Assembly (NCBI RefSeq): GCF_017305915.1
Contig: NZ_JAFKJN010000016.1
Coordinates: forward strand, 124,001-188,000
Source: Reyranella sp.
Lineage (GTDB): Bacteria > Pseudomonadota > Alphaproteobacteria > Reyranellales > Reyranellaceae
DNA length: 64,000 nucleotides
Direction of reading: 5' to 3'
Shown here one piece after another: positions 37,546 through 46,953 of the stretch (position 1 is its first letter; each line of letters begins with the position of its first letter). The position numbers and the translations under genes are program-made. The notes beneath the pieces are model-generated. The model was not told where the DNA came from and did no database searches. It saw only the letters and a program-made list of their open reading frames with translations.

Positions 37546-38721
37546 CTACCGGGCGACCGAAGCTGCGGTGCAGCCCGACTTCGGGGCGACCGCGCCGAGG
37601 GCCTGCACCTGCAGGAGTTGCGGCCCCCGGGTCTTCGCCAGGAACATGTCGAGCGTGGCGTGGTGGTCCCTGCCGATGGTCACCGGCCCGGCCGGCGAGT
37701 CGAAGGTCACGCCTTCGAGCGCGTCGATCAGCGCCTCCTTGTCGACCTTGCCCGCCTTCTCGAGCGCCGCCTTGATCGCGAACAGCGCGTTGTAGTGCGC
37801 CTCGACATAGTTGGAGATCGCCTTGTCCGGCCCCGCCTTGGCGCGCGCCCGCGCGGTGAAAGCCTTGGCCTTGGGATCCTCGCTCGACACCACGAACGGC
37901 ACGGCGGCGTGGATGTTGTCGACCTTGCCGCCGAACGCCTTGAGGTCGGCCTCGGTCAGGCCGAGGAAGGCAACGGTCGTGTTCCTGAAGACTCCGCGCT
38001 CGGACGCGTAAGGGATGAACTGCATGCCGTCGCCCTTCAGCGCATAGAGCAGGATCTTGGCCTTGCTGGCGACAACGCGGTCGGCCAACGACGCGAAATC
38101 CTTCTCCGCCCCCAGCGTGTACTGCTTGTCGACCACCTTGCCGCCCAGCCGGGCGATCACCGGCCCGGCGGCGTCGAACATGCGGTGCGGCCAGTCGCGG
38201 TCAGCGCCGAGCAGGAAATAGTCGCCGCCGAAGGTCTTCGTCATGTAGGGCAGCAGCGAGTCGAGCTCCTGGTTGGGCACCGTGTTGAGCGCGAACATGT
38301 AGCGGCTGCACTTGCCGCCTTCGTAGTTGGTGGCATAGAGCAACGGCGTCCGCCGCTCCGCCAACACCGGCACGATGGCGTCGAGGTTCTGCGAGGTGAT
38401 CGGCCCGACCACAGCCAGCACACCGTCCTCCTCGACCGCCTTGCGCGCCGCTTCGCTCGCGATGTTCGGCCGCGTACCGTCATCGCGGAAAACGACGGCG
38501 ACCGGCCGGCCGAGGATGCCGCCGGCGGCATTGATGTCGGCCATCGCCAGCTCGAGACCGAGCCGCCCCTGCCCGCCATAGAGCTCGACGCCGCCCGAGA
38601 ACGGCAGCACCGCGCCGATCTTGATCGGTTCGACGGCCGCGACCTCGACCGGCGCGAACGCCGCCAGGATCGCCCCGGCCAACACACCGACGACCCCTTG
38701 CTTCACGCTTCTGCAAGCCAT
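37546..38721 (-). CDS. Branched-chain amino-acid-type ABC substrate-binding protein
   Basis: 391 residues. The signal peptide is about 1-29. The mature protein starts VEPIKIGAVLPFSGGVELYG, the standard opening of the Leu/Ile/Val-binding fold, and includes ELAMADINAAGGILGRPVAV, then VVGPITSQNLDAIVPVLAER and YVEAHYNALFAIKAALEKAG. Such proteins bind amino acids, aromatic acids or amides for an ABC importer. No permease or ATPase gene is adjacent. The ATG at 38721 has a GGGGGT site; an in-frame GTG lies 12 bp upstream. Its 3' end lies against the palindrome of the OmpA-like gene. Confidence 0.85.
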   Translation of the reverse strand: MACRSVKQGVVGVLAGAILAAFAPVEVAAVEPIKIGAVLPFSGGVELYGGQGRLGLELAMADINAAGGILGRPVAVVFRDDGTRPNIASEAARKAVEEDGVLAVVGPITSQNLDAIVPVLAERRTPLLYATNYEGGKCSRYMFALNTVPNQELDSLLPYMTKTFGGDYFLLGADRDWPHRMFDAAGPVIARLGGKVVDKQYTLGAEKDFASLADRVVASKAKILLYALKGDGMQFIPYASERGVFRNTTVAFLGLTEADLKAFGGKVDNIHAAVPFVVSSEDPKAKAFTARARAKAGPDKAISNYVEAHYNALFAIKAALEKAGKVDKEALIDALEGVTFDSPAGPVTIGRDHHATLDMFLAKTRGPQLLQVQALGAVAPKSGCTAASVAR

Positions 38722-38887
38722 GACACCCCCCACCGCGACGCAACCCAGGCCGGCACGCTAACACGATGATCGGCCGCGGTTTTCCCGCTTAACCCGATCT
38801 TGATCATTTCTTGACGTCCATCAAGCCGCGACGTCGCGCACACTCGGTTCGTGGATCGGGCAGGTCGACGATCGACGGCGGGGTGCG

Positions 38888-40243
38888 ATGACGGGTGGGG
38901 CGTTGTCGAGACGCTTGGGCAGTGGGAACGTGCGATGCGCGCGTGTGCGCCGGCGCCTGCGGGCCCTCTGGCTCGGGGCGCTGTGCGGCACCTCGCTGCT
39001 CGCGAACGCAGCCGTCGCGCAGCCCGTATCGGACCGTCCGGCCGTCGCCTCGGTCACCGGCAACCCCGCTGCCACGACCTTCTCTACCGGCACCGGCCAG
39101 CTCGGCCGCTGGCTCGGCCTGCGCGACGAATGGGGACTGGCGCTCGGCGGCGTCTGGCTGGCCGACACCAATCTCGTCGCAGCCGGCGGCGTGCATCCCG
39201 GCAGCACGACCAACAACAGCGCCCTGTTCGTGAGCCTCGGCATAAATGCCGAGAAGCTGGCCGACTGGCGCGGCGCCGCCTTCGGCTTCCAGTTCCTCCA
39301 GTTCAACGGCGGCGACACCAACGCCGACGCCGGCACGATCACCGGCTACAACGGCATCACCGGACCGCTACCGCACAACCGCTCGGAGCTCTTCCAGGCC
39401 TGGTACGAACAGGTCCTGGTGAAGGACGTGCTGAAGGTCCGCATCGGCCGCAGCGCGCCGTCCGCCGACTTCAACAACGTGACGCGCCCGGTGGCATTCG
39501 ACGACGCCACACAGAACATCCCGTCGGTCAGCGGCCTGCTCTACACCACGATCTTCGCCAACGGCTCGATGCTCGACATCCTGCCCGGCTACTACAATCC
39601 GGGCGACGGCATCACCGTCAGCTTCACGCCGACCACCCAGTTCTACGTCAATGTCGGCGCCTACGACGGCAACCTGGCGCGCGGCATCCAGACCGGCCTG
39701 ACGGGGCCGCAGCTCAACGGCTACTACACCATGATCGCCGAGATGGGCTTCGACTGGGTGCTCGGCGAAGGCCGCAATCCCGGCCAGCTCGGCATCGGCT
39801 TGTGGCGCCATACCGGCCAGCTCACCGCGCCGGGCGGCATCACCCAGGACAGCACCGGCGGCTTCTACCTGTTCGGCTCGCAGCGCCTCGCATTCGGGCT
39901 GAACGACCGGGTCACCGCCTCGTCGATCTCCGCCTTCTACCAGCTCGGCTTCAACGATTCGCAGACGCTGCCGATCAACCAGTACTACGGCGCGGGCCTC
40001 ACCGCCTTCGGCCTGATCGGCGACCGCGAGCGCGATTCGATGGGCATCGGCATCGGCGTGTCGCGGACCAACCCGAACGTGTTCGTGCGGCCGACCGAGG
40101 TGATCCTGCAGGCCTACTACCAGGCCCACTTGTTTGCTGCGATATTTCTACAACCTACTATCAGCTACATACCGACGCCGGGGGCAGTCGCGAGCGCGCC
40201 GGGCGCGCTGACCACGACCATGCGGTTGACGGTGCTTTTCTAG
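38888..40243 (+). CDS. OprB-family carbohydrate-selective porin
   Basis: 451 residues. A long, basic signal region ends near 44 (LLANAAVAQ). The mature protein is a 16-stranded type barrel sequence with the OprB marks: GLRDEWGLALGGVWLADTNL, SLGINAEKLADWRGAAFGFQ, ELFQAWYEQVLVKDVLKVRI and a C-terminal aromatic strand ending in Phe. OprB porins let sugars or other small polar solutes cross the outer membrane. It opens a run of five closely spaced plus-strand genes that ends at 45873, so it may feed the molybdo-hydroxylase with substrate (inference). Confidence 0.8.
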   Translation: MTGGALSRRLGSGNVRCARVRRRLRALWLGALCGTSLLANAAVAQPVSDRPAVASVTGNPAATTFSTGTGQLGRWLGLRDEWGLALGGVWLADTNLVAAGGVHPGSTTNNSALFVSLGINAEKLADWRGAAFGFQFLQFNGGDTNADAGTITGYNGITGPLPHNRSELFQAWYEQVLVKDVLKVRIGRSAPSADFNNVTRPVAFDDATQNIPSVSGLLYTTIFANGSMLDILPGYYNPGDGITVSFTPTTQFYVNVGAYDGNLARGIQTGLTGPQLNGYYTMIAEMGFDWVLGEGRNPGQLGIGLWRHTGQLTAPGGITQDSTGGFYLFGSQRLAFGLNDRVTASSISAFYQLGFNDSQTLPINQYYGAGLTAFGLIGDRERDSMGIGIGVSRTNPNVFVRPTEVILQAYYQAHLFAAIFLQPTISYIPTPGAVASAPGALTTTMRLTVLF

Positions 40244-40279
40244 GGTAAACCTTCGTGAAAGGACAAAAGGGGTAAGCAG

Positions 40280-41380
40280 ATGAAAGTTATGTTGTCGCGG
40301 CTGGCGATCGGCGTGATCGCGGCCGGTCTTGCCGTGGGCTCGGCCTCGGCGCAGAGCACCGGTCTGCCGGACTATCTCTCGACCATCGCCGGCACGACGC
40401 CGCCGGCCCCGGCCGATCTCGCGTCCAAGAACGTGCAGCAGCTCAACGTCAGCATGTTCGCGCTCTACGACAATGCGGGCCAGACCTTCCGCAAGAACAT
40501 CCTGGCCAAGCACCCGATCATCCTCGCGCTGTTCTCGGGTGCCGGCGGCCGGATGATCCTTTACCGGCCGGGCCAGGCGCCGCTCGACGCGCCGGGCGTG
40601 CCTCGCAAGTACCAGGTGCAGAAGTCGCTCGGCCACAGCGTGATGGCGATCTCCGAGGTCGTCATGCCCTACCTCAACAACGCCAACGACAAGACCTGGG
40701 TGGCGCCGATGCGCGCCTACCTCACCGAGATGAAGAGCGCGCTCGAGGGCATCGATGCCGCCGATCAGGACGCCGACTGGAAGCCCAACTCGCGCGCCAT
40801 CCTCGAGAACAACATCGCCTTCATGGAGGATTGCCTTGCCAAGGGCGTGATCGCGATGGATGCCCTGCAGGCCTACGCCAAGAAGCAGGGTCCGTTCATC
40901 AAGCTCGCGATCAACTGGGCGGCCTCGACCCAGGTCAAGCACTGGATGGAGGTGCTCGACGGCTGGAAGGCCCAGCTCGGCGCCGACTGGGACAAGACCT
41001 ACGCCGCGTCGAACACCATCTACGTGGCGCGCCAGAACAACGTGCTGTTCAGCGTGCTGGCCCAGTACTTCGGCCCCGAGGCGATCAACGACCGGCTGAT
41101 GCTGATCGAGACGATCTCCTTCACCACGACGCCTGAGGACATGCTGGTGTCGCTGGTGCGCATCATCTCCGACCGCTCGGTCGGCGCACTGTACTTCAAC
41201 TCCTATCACCTGATGGACTACGAGCTGATGGGAGGCGACGCGCGCAAGACCATCGTTTCGGAGATGCAGCGTCGCGGCAAGCAGCCCTTCCTGCCGCCAG
41301 CCGTGCCGTTCGGCTCCAAGCAGTGGCCGACGCTGATCACGCCCGGCCTGGGCCCGACCTCGCTCGACGACCTGAAGTAA
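40280..41380 (+). CDS. Secreted protein of unknown function in the molybdo-hydroxylase operon
   Basis: 366 residues. The signal peptide is 1-25 (GVIAAGLAVGSASAQ). The mature part is mainly helical, with conserved-looking blocks (LNVSMFALYDNAGQTFRKNI, NAFMEDC-like NNIAFMEDCLAKGVIAMDAL, WAASTQVKHWMEVLDGWKAQ). It has a single Cys and no metal or heme motif. An AAGGGG ribosome site precedes the ATG. It lies 36 bp after the porin and 13 bp before the FAD subunit gene, so it is almost surely co-transcribed with a cytoplasmic-type oxidoreductase, which is unusual. I recognise no family. Confidence 0.65.
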   Translation: MKVMLSRLAIGVIAAGLAVGSASAQSTGLPDYLSTIAGTTPPAPADLASKNVQQLNVSMFALYDNAGQTFRKNILAKHPIILALFSGAGGRMILYRPGQAPLDAPGVPRKYQVQKSLGHSVMAISEVVMPYLNNANDKTWVAPMRAYLTEMKSALEGIDAADQDADWKPNSRAILENNIAFMEDCLAKGVIAMDALQAYAKKQGPFIKLAINWAASTQVKHWMEVLDGWKAQLGADWDKTYAASNTIYVARQNNVLFSVLAQYFGPEAINDRLMLIETISFTTTPEDMLVSLVRIISDRSVGALYFNSYHLMDYELMGGDARKTIVSEMQRRGKQPFLPPAVPFGSKQWPTLITPGLGPTSLDDLK

Positions 41381-41393
41381 ACGGAAGCGCATC

Positions 41394-42206
41394 ATGAACC
41401 TGAACACGATCGTTCAAGTGAAGCGGCCGACGTCGTTCGACGAGATCGAATGGCGCGACGGCCACGCCTTCCTCGGCGGCGGCACCTGGCTGTTCTCCGA
41501 GCCGCAGGTGACGACCGACACGCTGGTCGACCTCCAGCAGTTCGGCTGGCCGCCGCTCACCGTGACGCCGGCCGGGCTGGAGATCGCCGCGACAGCCAAG
41601 ATCGTCGACCTGCACAAGTTCAAGCCGCCGGCCGACTGGGGGGCGGCGCCGCTGTTCCAGCAATGCATCGACGCCTTCCTGATGTCGTTCAAGATCTGGA
41701 ACGCGGCGACCGTGGGCGGCAACCTCGTGATGTCGCTGCCGGCCGGCGCAATGGTCTCGCTGACCGCGGGACTCGAGGGCGTCTGCACCCTGTGGCCGCA
41801 GAACGGCCAGCCGCGCCAGGTGCCGGTGGTCGACTTCGTCACCGGCATGCACACCAACGTGCTGCAGAAGGGCGAGCTGCTGCGCTCGATCCTGCTGCCG
41901 ATGTCGGCCCTCAAGAAGCGGGCGGCGATGCGCCAGGTATCGCTGACCAAGTTCGGCCGCTCGGCGGCGCTGATCATCGCCACCGTCGGCGACGACGGAC
42001 AGGACTTCCTGCTGACCGTCAGCGCGGCGACGCCGCGACCGGTCCATTTGCGCTTCGCCAAGACGCCGAGCGCCACCGAGCTGCATCGCGCCATCGACCG
42101 GCGCCTGCCGCCCGACGCCTGGTTCAACGACGTCCACGGCTCGGCGCCCTACAAGCGCCACATCACCCTCTACCTGGCCGAGCAGATTCGCGCGGAGCTG
42201 TCATGA
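41394..42206 (+). CDS. FAD-binding subunit of a xanthine-dehydrogenase-type oxidoreductase
   Basis: 270 residues, the usual size of subunit M/CoxM proteins. The FAD pyrophosphate loop is FLGGGTWLFSEP (normally GGGTDL) and the second loop is NAATVGGNLVMSLPAGAM. It passes electrons between the iron-sulfur clusters and NAD+ or another acceptor. Its stop overlaps the next ATG (ATGA), showing tight coupling with the fused Fe-S/Mo subunit. Confidence 0.85.
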   Translation: MNLNTIVQVKRPTSFDEIEWRDGHAFLGGGTWLFSEPQVTTDTLVDLQQFGWPPLTVTPAGLEIAATAKIVDLHKFKPPADWGAAPLFQQCIDAFLMSFKIWNAATVGGNLVMSLPAGAMVSLTAGLEGVCTLWPQNGQPRQVPVVDFVTGMHTNVLQKGELLRSILLPMSALKKRAAMRQVSLTKFGRSAALIIATVGDDGQDFLLTVSAATPRPVHLRFAKTPSATELHRAIDRRLPPDAWFNDVHGSAPYKRHITLYLAEQIRAELS

Positions 42207-44932
42207 GCAACTACGACGTCAACGGCCACCTCTACTCGGCCGAACCGAAGCCGGGCCAGTGCCTGCGCACCTTCCTGCGCGACCTCGAGGTGTTCGGCGT
42301 CAAGAAGGGCTGCGACGCGGGCGACTGCGGCGCCTGCACGGTGTGGGTCGACGGCGAGCCGTTCCATTCCTGCCTGGTGCCGGCCTTCCGCGGCGCCGGC
42401 CGCAAGATCACCACGATCGAAGGCCTTTCCAAGAACGGCAGCTTGCATCCGGTCCAGCAGGCCTTCCACGATGCCCAGGCCTTCCAGTGCGGCTTCTGCG
42501 CCGCCGGCATGATGATGACGACGGCGTCCAAAGCCTTCGACGATCACCGCAAGGCAGACCTGCCGCATGCGCTGAAGGGCAACATCTGCCGCTGCACCGG
42601 CTATCGCTCGATCGTCGATGCGCTGCATGGTAAGATCAACATCGAGGAGGATGTCGCCGGCAATGCGCTCGGCGCCAACATCCCCAACCCGCACACCGAC
42701 GCCATCCTGACCGGCCATGCGCGCTACACCATGGACATCGCGATGGACGGCATGCTGCACCTCAAGGTGCTGCGCTCGCCGCACGCCCATGCGCGGCTGA
42801 AATCGATCGACAAGAGCGAGGCGCTCGCCATTCCGGGCGTGGTCGCGGTCTATACCTGGGAGGACGTGCCGCGCCGGCTCTACAGCACCGCGCTGCACGA
42901 GGACCATCTGGTCGATCCCGACGATACCTACATGCTCGACAATGTCGCGCGCTTCGTCGGCCAGCGGCTGGCGGCGGTGGTCGCCGAGACCGAGGCGGCG
43001 GCCGAGGCCGGCGTGCGCGCCGTCCACATCGACTACGAGATCCTGCCGGCGGTGTTCGATCCCGTGGCGGCGATGGAGCCCGGCGCGCCCTTGCTGCACG
43101 ACAAGGACGTGGTCACCCAGAGCGGCAACCTGTTCTGCACCCTGCAGGGCGAGCTCGGCAACATTGCCAAGGGCTTCGCCGAAGCCGACGCCGTGCACGA
43201 GCAGACCTACTCCACCTCGCGCGTGCAGCACGTCCATCTCGAGACCCACGGCTCGATCGCCTACAAGGGCGAGGACAATCGCTGGCACGTCCGCACCAGC
43301 AGCCAGGGCCCCTTCGCGGTCCAGAAGAAGCTCGCCTATCTCACCGGCGTGCCGGGGCGCGAGATCCATGTCTTCACCGAGCGGGTCGGCGGCGGCTTCG
43401 GTGGCAAGCAGGAGATGGTGTCGGAGGACCTGCCGCTGTTCGCCACCATGAAGCTCGCCGGCCGGCCGGTGAAATGGGAATGGACGCGTGAGGAGGAGTT
43501 CATCGGCGCCACGACCCGGCACCAGATGACCACGCGGGTCAAGATCGGCGCCAGGAAGGACGGCACGCTGACCGCGATGGAAGTGCACGTCGTGTCCAAC
43601 ACCGGCGCCTACGGCAACCACGGCAGCGAGACGCTGGCTGCGGCGATGGCGAGCCCGATCGCGGCCTATCGCTGCGACAACAAGAAGGGCATCGGCCAGG
43701 TCGTCTATACCAACATGACGCCGGGCGGCGGCTTCCGCGGCTACGGCGCCTCGCAGACCACCTTCGCCATCGAATGCGCGATGGACGACCTCGCCCGCCT
43801 GCTCAAGCTCGATGCCGTCGAGCTGCGGCGCAAGAACGTGGTGCGGCCGGGCGACAACGTAGAATCGATCTGGCAGGAGCCGGGCGACGCGAGCTTCGGC
43901 AGCCACGGCATCGACCAGTGCCTCGACATCGTCCAGCGCGAGCTGAAGAAGGGCAACGGCGTCGCCAGGCCGGCCGGCGAGGCGTGGCTCGAAGGCAGCG
44001 GCCTGGCGCTCGCCATGCTGGAATGCGGACCGCCGACCGAGCATCGCTCGAGCGCCGAGATGCACCTGAAGCCCGACGGCACCTACCATCTCGCCTGCGG
44101 CACGTCGGAGTTCGGCAACGGCATCTCGACGGCGATCAAGCAGATCGCCGCCAGCATCCTGGGCGTCCGCTCCAAGGACGTGTCGCTGACCAACGCCGAC
44201 ACCGACCGCTCGCCCTACGACACCGGCACCTTCGCCAGCACCGGCACGGTGGTCGCCGGCAAGGCGACGCACATCACCGCCGAAGCGATGCGCGATGACA
44301 TCCTCGACTTCGCCGCGCGCCACACCGGCGCCGATCGCGGCCAGTGCCGGCTCGACAACGACGCGGTGATCTGCGGCAACAAGCGGATCCTGCTGAAGGA
44401 GCTGCATGCCGCCGGCGCCAGGGTGAACCACCGCTTCACGGTCGGCCGCCGCGCCTACCTGTCGCCGCGCTCGATCGCCTTCAACGTGCAGGGCGTGCGG
44501 CTGGCGGTGCACAAGGTCACCGGCGAGGTCCGCATCCTGCACAGCGTGCATGCCGCCGACATCGGCCGGCCGATCAACCCGATGCAGTGCCGCGGCCAGC
44601 TCGATGGCGCGGTCGCCATGGGCTACGGCTGGGCGCTGGTCGAGAACATGGTGCACGACGAGGGCGGCCATATGGTGAACGCCCAACTGCGCAACTGCCG
44701 GGTGCCGGCCTTCGCCGACACGCCGCACACCGACCTGTTCTTCGCCGACACCGTCGACACGATCGGTCCGCTGGGCGCCAAGTCCCAGGGCGAATGCGCC
44801 ATCAATCCGGTGGCGCCGGCCGTCTCGAATGCGCTCGCCAATGCCACCGGCGTTCGGTTCGCCCATCTGCCGTTCACGCCCGACCGGCTGTTCGGCGACC
44901 TGGCAGCGCGATCAGGGGCTTCGCGGTCATGA
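42203..44932 (+). CDS. Fused [2Fe-2S] / molybdopterin-binding subunit of a xanthine-dehydrogenase-type hydroxylase
   Basis: 909 residues. Residues about 1-155 are the small-subunit part: a plant-type ferredoxin site (GCDAGDCGACTVWVDGEPFH and a fourth Cys in HSC) and the helical second cluster (CGFCAAGMM, CRCTGYRSIVDAL). Residues about 170-909 are the large molybdopterin subunit, with RSPHAHARLKSID, GGGFGGKQEM, MTPGGGFRGYGASQTTFAIE and the catalytic Glu in GAKSQGECAINPVAPAV. These enzymes hydroxylate N-heterocycles or aldehydes at a Mo-cytosine or Mo-pterin centre. Usually the two parts are separate proteins or FAD lies between them; here FAD is separate and Fe-S is fused directly to Mo. Confidence 0.9.
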   Translation: MSNYDVNGHLYSAEPKPGQCLRTFLRDLEVFGVKKGCDAGDCGACTVWVDGEPFHSCLVPAFRGAGRKITTIEGLSKNGSLHPVQQAFHDAQAFQCGFCAAGMMMTTASKAFDDHRKADLPHALKGNICRCTGYRSIVDALHGKINIEEDVAGNALGANIPNPHTDAILTGHARYTMDIAMDGMLHLKVLRSPHAHARLKSIDKSEALAIPGVVAVYTWEDVPRRLYSTALHEDHLVDPDDTYMLDNVARFVGQRLAAVVAETEAAAEAGVRAVHIDYEILPAVFDPVAAMEPGAPLLHDKDVVTQSGNLFCTLQGELGNIAKGFAEADAVHEQTYSTSRVQHVHLETHGSIAYKGEDNRWHVRTSSQGPFAVQKKLAYLTGVPGREIHVFTERVGGGFGGKQEMVSEDLPLFATMKLAGRPVKWEWTREEEFIGATTRHQMTTRVKIGARKDGTLTAMEVHVVSNTGAYGNHGSETLAAAMASPIAAYRCDNKKGIGQVVYTNMTPGGGFRGYGASQTTFAIECAMDDLARLLKLDAVELRRKNVVRPGDNVESIWQEPGDASFGSHGIDQCLDIVQRELKKGNGVARPAGEAWLEGSGLALAMLECGPPTEHRSSAEMHLKPDGTYHLACGTSEFGNGISTAIKQIAASILGVRSKDVSLTNADTDRSPYDTGTFASTGTVVAGKATHITAEAMRDDILDFAARHTGADRGQCRLDNDAVICGNKRILLKELHAAGARVNHRFTVGRRAYLSPRSIAFNVQGVRLAVHKVTGEVRILHSVHAADIGRPINPMQCRGQLDGAVAMGYGWALVENMVHDEGGHMVNAQLRNCRVPAFADTPHTDLFFADTVDTIGPLGAKSQGECAINPVAPAVSNALANATGVRFAHLPFTPDRLFGDLAARSGASRS

Positions 44933-45873
44933 GCGTCACCATCGTCACCCAGACGGCGGTGAAGCCGGACAGCGCCGAGGCGTTCGCCCGCTGGCAGGGC
45001 GAGACCAGCACGATCATCACGGCGTTCCAGGGCTTCATCGAGCAGCGCCTGCTGCCGCCCAATCCGCCGGTGCAGGTCGACTGGGTGATCCTGCAGCGCT
45101 TCGCCGCCATCGAGGATGCCCAGCGCTGGCTGGGCTCGCCGGAGCGGGCGAGGCGCCTGGAGGGCGTGGCATCGATGCTGATCGGGCGCGACGACGTCCA
45201 CATCGTGCGCGACGACGACGGCCGCAAGCCCGCGCCGGTGTCGGCCGTCATCAGCACCCGGGTGAAGCCCGGCAAGGAGGCCGAGTACCGCGCCTGGGAG
45301 CGCAGGATCGCGGCCGCCCAGTCGACCGCGCCCGGCCTGCAGGGCTACCGCTTCGAGCCGCCGGTGCCCGGCGTGCAGGACGACTTCGTCGCCATCCTGC
45401 GCTTCGACGGCGAGACCAACCTGCAGGCCTGGCTCGATTCGCCGATGCGCAAGCAGCTGATCGAGGAGGCCGCTCCCCTCACCGAGGAGTTCCATGCGCG
45501 GCTGGCGCGCTCCGGTTTCGAGCAGTGGTTCCGCAACGATGCGGCGGAAGCGGCCGGGCCGCTTCCGGTGTGGAAGATGGACATGGTGGTCCTGCTGCTG
45601 CTGTACCCGATCGTCTTCCTGTGGGGCGTCTGGGTCGGCACGCCGCTGCTGGCCCAGAAGTGGCAGCTGCCCTTCGCGGTCAATCTGTTCATCGGCAACA
45701 TCTTCAGCGTCGCCCTGACCGGGTTCCTGGTGCCCTGGACGGCCAACGGTCCGCTGTCCTGGTGGCTGCGGCCCAGGAACCCCAGACAGGCCATGGGCGT
45801 GCATCTCCTGGGCGCAGGGCTCGTCTGCGCGATCTATGCGGCCTGCGTCTGGGCCTTCTGGAAGCTCTTCTAG
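44929..45873 (+). CDS. Two antibiotic-biosynthesis-monooxygenase (ABM) domains plus membrane helices
   Basis: 314 residues, overlapping the Mo subunit by ATGA. Residues 1-95 (VTIVTQTAVKPDSAEAFARW) and 105-200 (SAVISTRVKPGKEAEYRAWE, then FVAILRFDGETNLQAWLDSP) are two ferredoxin-like ABM domains. Residues about 218-310 hold three membrane helices (MVVLLLLYPIVFLWGVWVG, NLFIGNIFSVALTGFLVPW, GAGLVCAIYAACVWAFW). ABM domains oxidise or degrade small aromatics or simply bind them. The fusion to a membrane anchor is known in environmental bacteria but uncharacterised. It closes the molybdo-hydroxylase operon. Confidence 0.78.
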   Translation: MSVTIVTQTAVKPDSAEAFARWQGETSTIITAFQGFIEQRLLPPNPPVQVDWVILQRFAAIEDAQRWLGSPERARRLEGVASMLIGRDDVHIVRDDDGRKPAPVSAVISTRVKPGKEAEYRAWERRIAAAQSTAPGLQGYRFEPPVPGVQDDFVAILRFDGETNLQAWLDSPMRKQLIEEAAPLTEEFHARLARSGFEQWFRNDAAEAAGPLPVWKMDMVVLLLLYPIVFLWGVWVGTPLLAQKWQLPFAVNLFIGNIFSVALTGFLVPWTANGPLSWWLRPRNPRQAMGVHLLGAGLVCAIYAACVWAFWKLF

Positions 45874-45902
45874 GAGCGCGGCAGGCGGGCTAGAAGAGCC
45901 GC

Positions 45903-46895
45903 GTGCCAGAGACCAAGCTCCCGCGCGTGTCGGTGGTCGTCACGTGCTTCAACTGCCCGGACTATGTCGGCGACGCCATCCGCTCGGTCGCGCGCCAGAG
46001 CTTCCGTGACTTCGACTGCGTGATCGTCGACGACGCCTCGACCGACAATTCTGCCGCCGTCGTGCAGCAGGTGCTCGACGAGCTCGCCGACCCGCGCTTC
46101 CGCCTGATCCGGCTGGAAAAGAACGTCGGCCAGACCGGCGCCACGCGACGCGGGCTGGCCGCGACCCTGGCGCCGTTCGTCTGCTTCCTCGATTCCGACG
46201 ATCTGTGGAACGCGGACTTCCTCGAGCGCCATCTCGCGGCCCATCTCAACGAGAGCTATGCGGTGGGCTTCACCGCCAGCAATGCCCGGCTGATCGACGG
46301 CCAGGGATCGGTGATCGCGGGCGGCGTCTACTGGTTCGGCGAGGACCGCGCGGTCACCGACCGCGGCCGGTCCGCCCCGCTCGACCCGGCGCGGGTCCCG
46401 AGGCTCGATACCGCCAACGGCAAGGCCGAGTGGCGCACGCAGACGCCGTACCGGCTCTACACCAAGCGGCTGGTGCATTGGGTGTGGGTCTCGACGTCGT
46501 CGATGATGTTCCGCCGCTCGCTGATCGACCTGGTCTTCCCGGCCGACGACGAGATCTTCCGCCTGCACATGGATTTCTACGTCGTGGTCATGGCCCAGAT
46601 GGTGGCGGGCTCGCTGCTGATCGACGAGCCGCTCTATTCCTACCGCCTGCACGGCCGCAACGGCGCCGCCGACAATCCGGTGCTGGGCGGCCGGCTCCAC
46701 CTCTCGGCGCGCAACTGGGGCGACACCCACGCCCGCATGCTCGACCGCATGCTGGCGACCATGATCTCCGACCGCGAGCGGTTCATCACCGCTCTGGGCG
46801 AAAAACAGTACGGGCGAATGTTATTCCGCATGCGAGCAGCGCGGGCCAATGCACTGATTGCATGGGTATTTATCCTCCGTAGCTGGTTGATCTGA
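45903..46895 (+). CDS. Family 2 glycosyltransferase
   Basis: 330 residues from a GTG start. The GT-A fold is clear: VSVVVTCFNCPDYVGDAIRS, then DFDCVIVDDASTDNSAAVVQ, the NVGQTGATRRG loop, and the metal-binding FLDSDDLWNADFLERHL (DSDD). It adds a sugar from a nucleotide donor to an unknown acceptor, perhaps an envelope glycan. It ends 58 bp before the Slam-like gene; a functional link with that secretion pair is possible but unproven. Confidence 0.85.
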   Translation: MPETKLPRVSVVVTCFNCPDYVGDAIRSVARQSFRDFDCVIVDDASTDNSAAVVQQVLDELADPRFRLIRLEKNVGQTGATRRGLAATLAPFVCFLDSDDLWNADFLERHLAAHLNESYAVGFTASNARLIDGQGSVIAGGVYWFGEDRAVTDRGRSAPLDPARVPRLDTANGKAEWRTQTPYRLYTKRLVHWVWVSTSSMMFRRSLIDLVFPADDEIFRLHMDFYVVVMAQMVAGSLLIDEPLYSYRLHGRNGAADNPVLGGRLHLSARNWGDTHARMLDRMLATMISDRERFITALGEKQYGRMLFRMRAARANALIAWVFILRSWLI

Positions 46896-46953
46896 GACCT
46901 TCCTTCAGTCATTCTGCCAATAGGTCTTCCCCAATAGGCCTAAGAGTGGGGTT

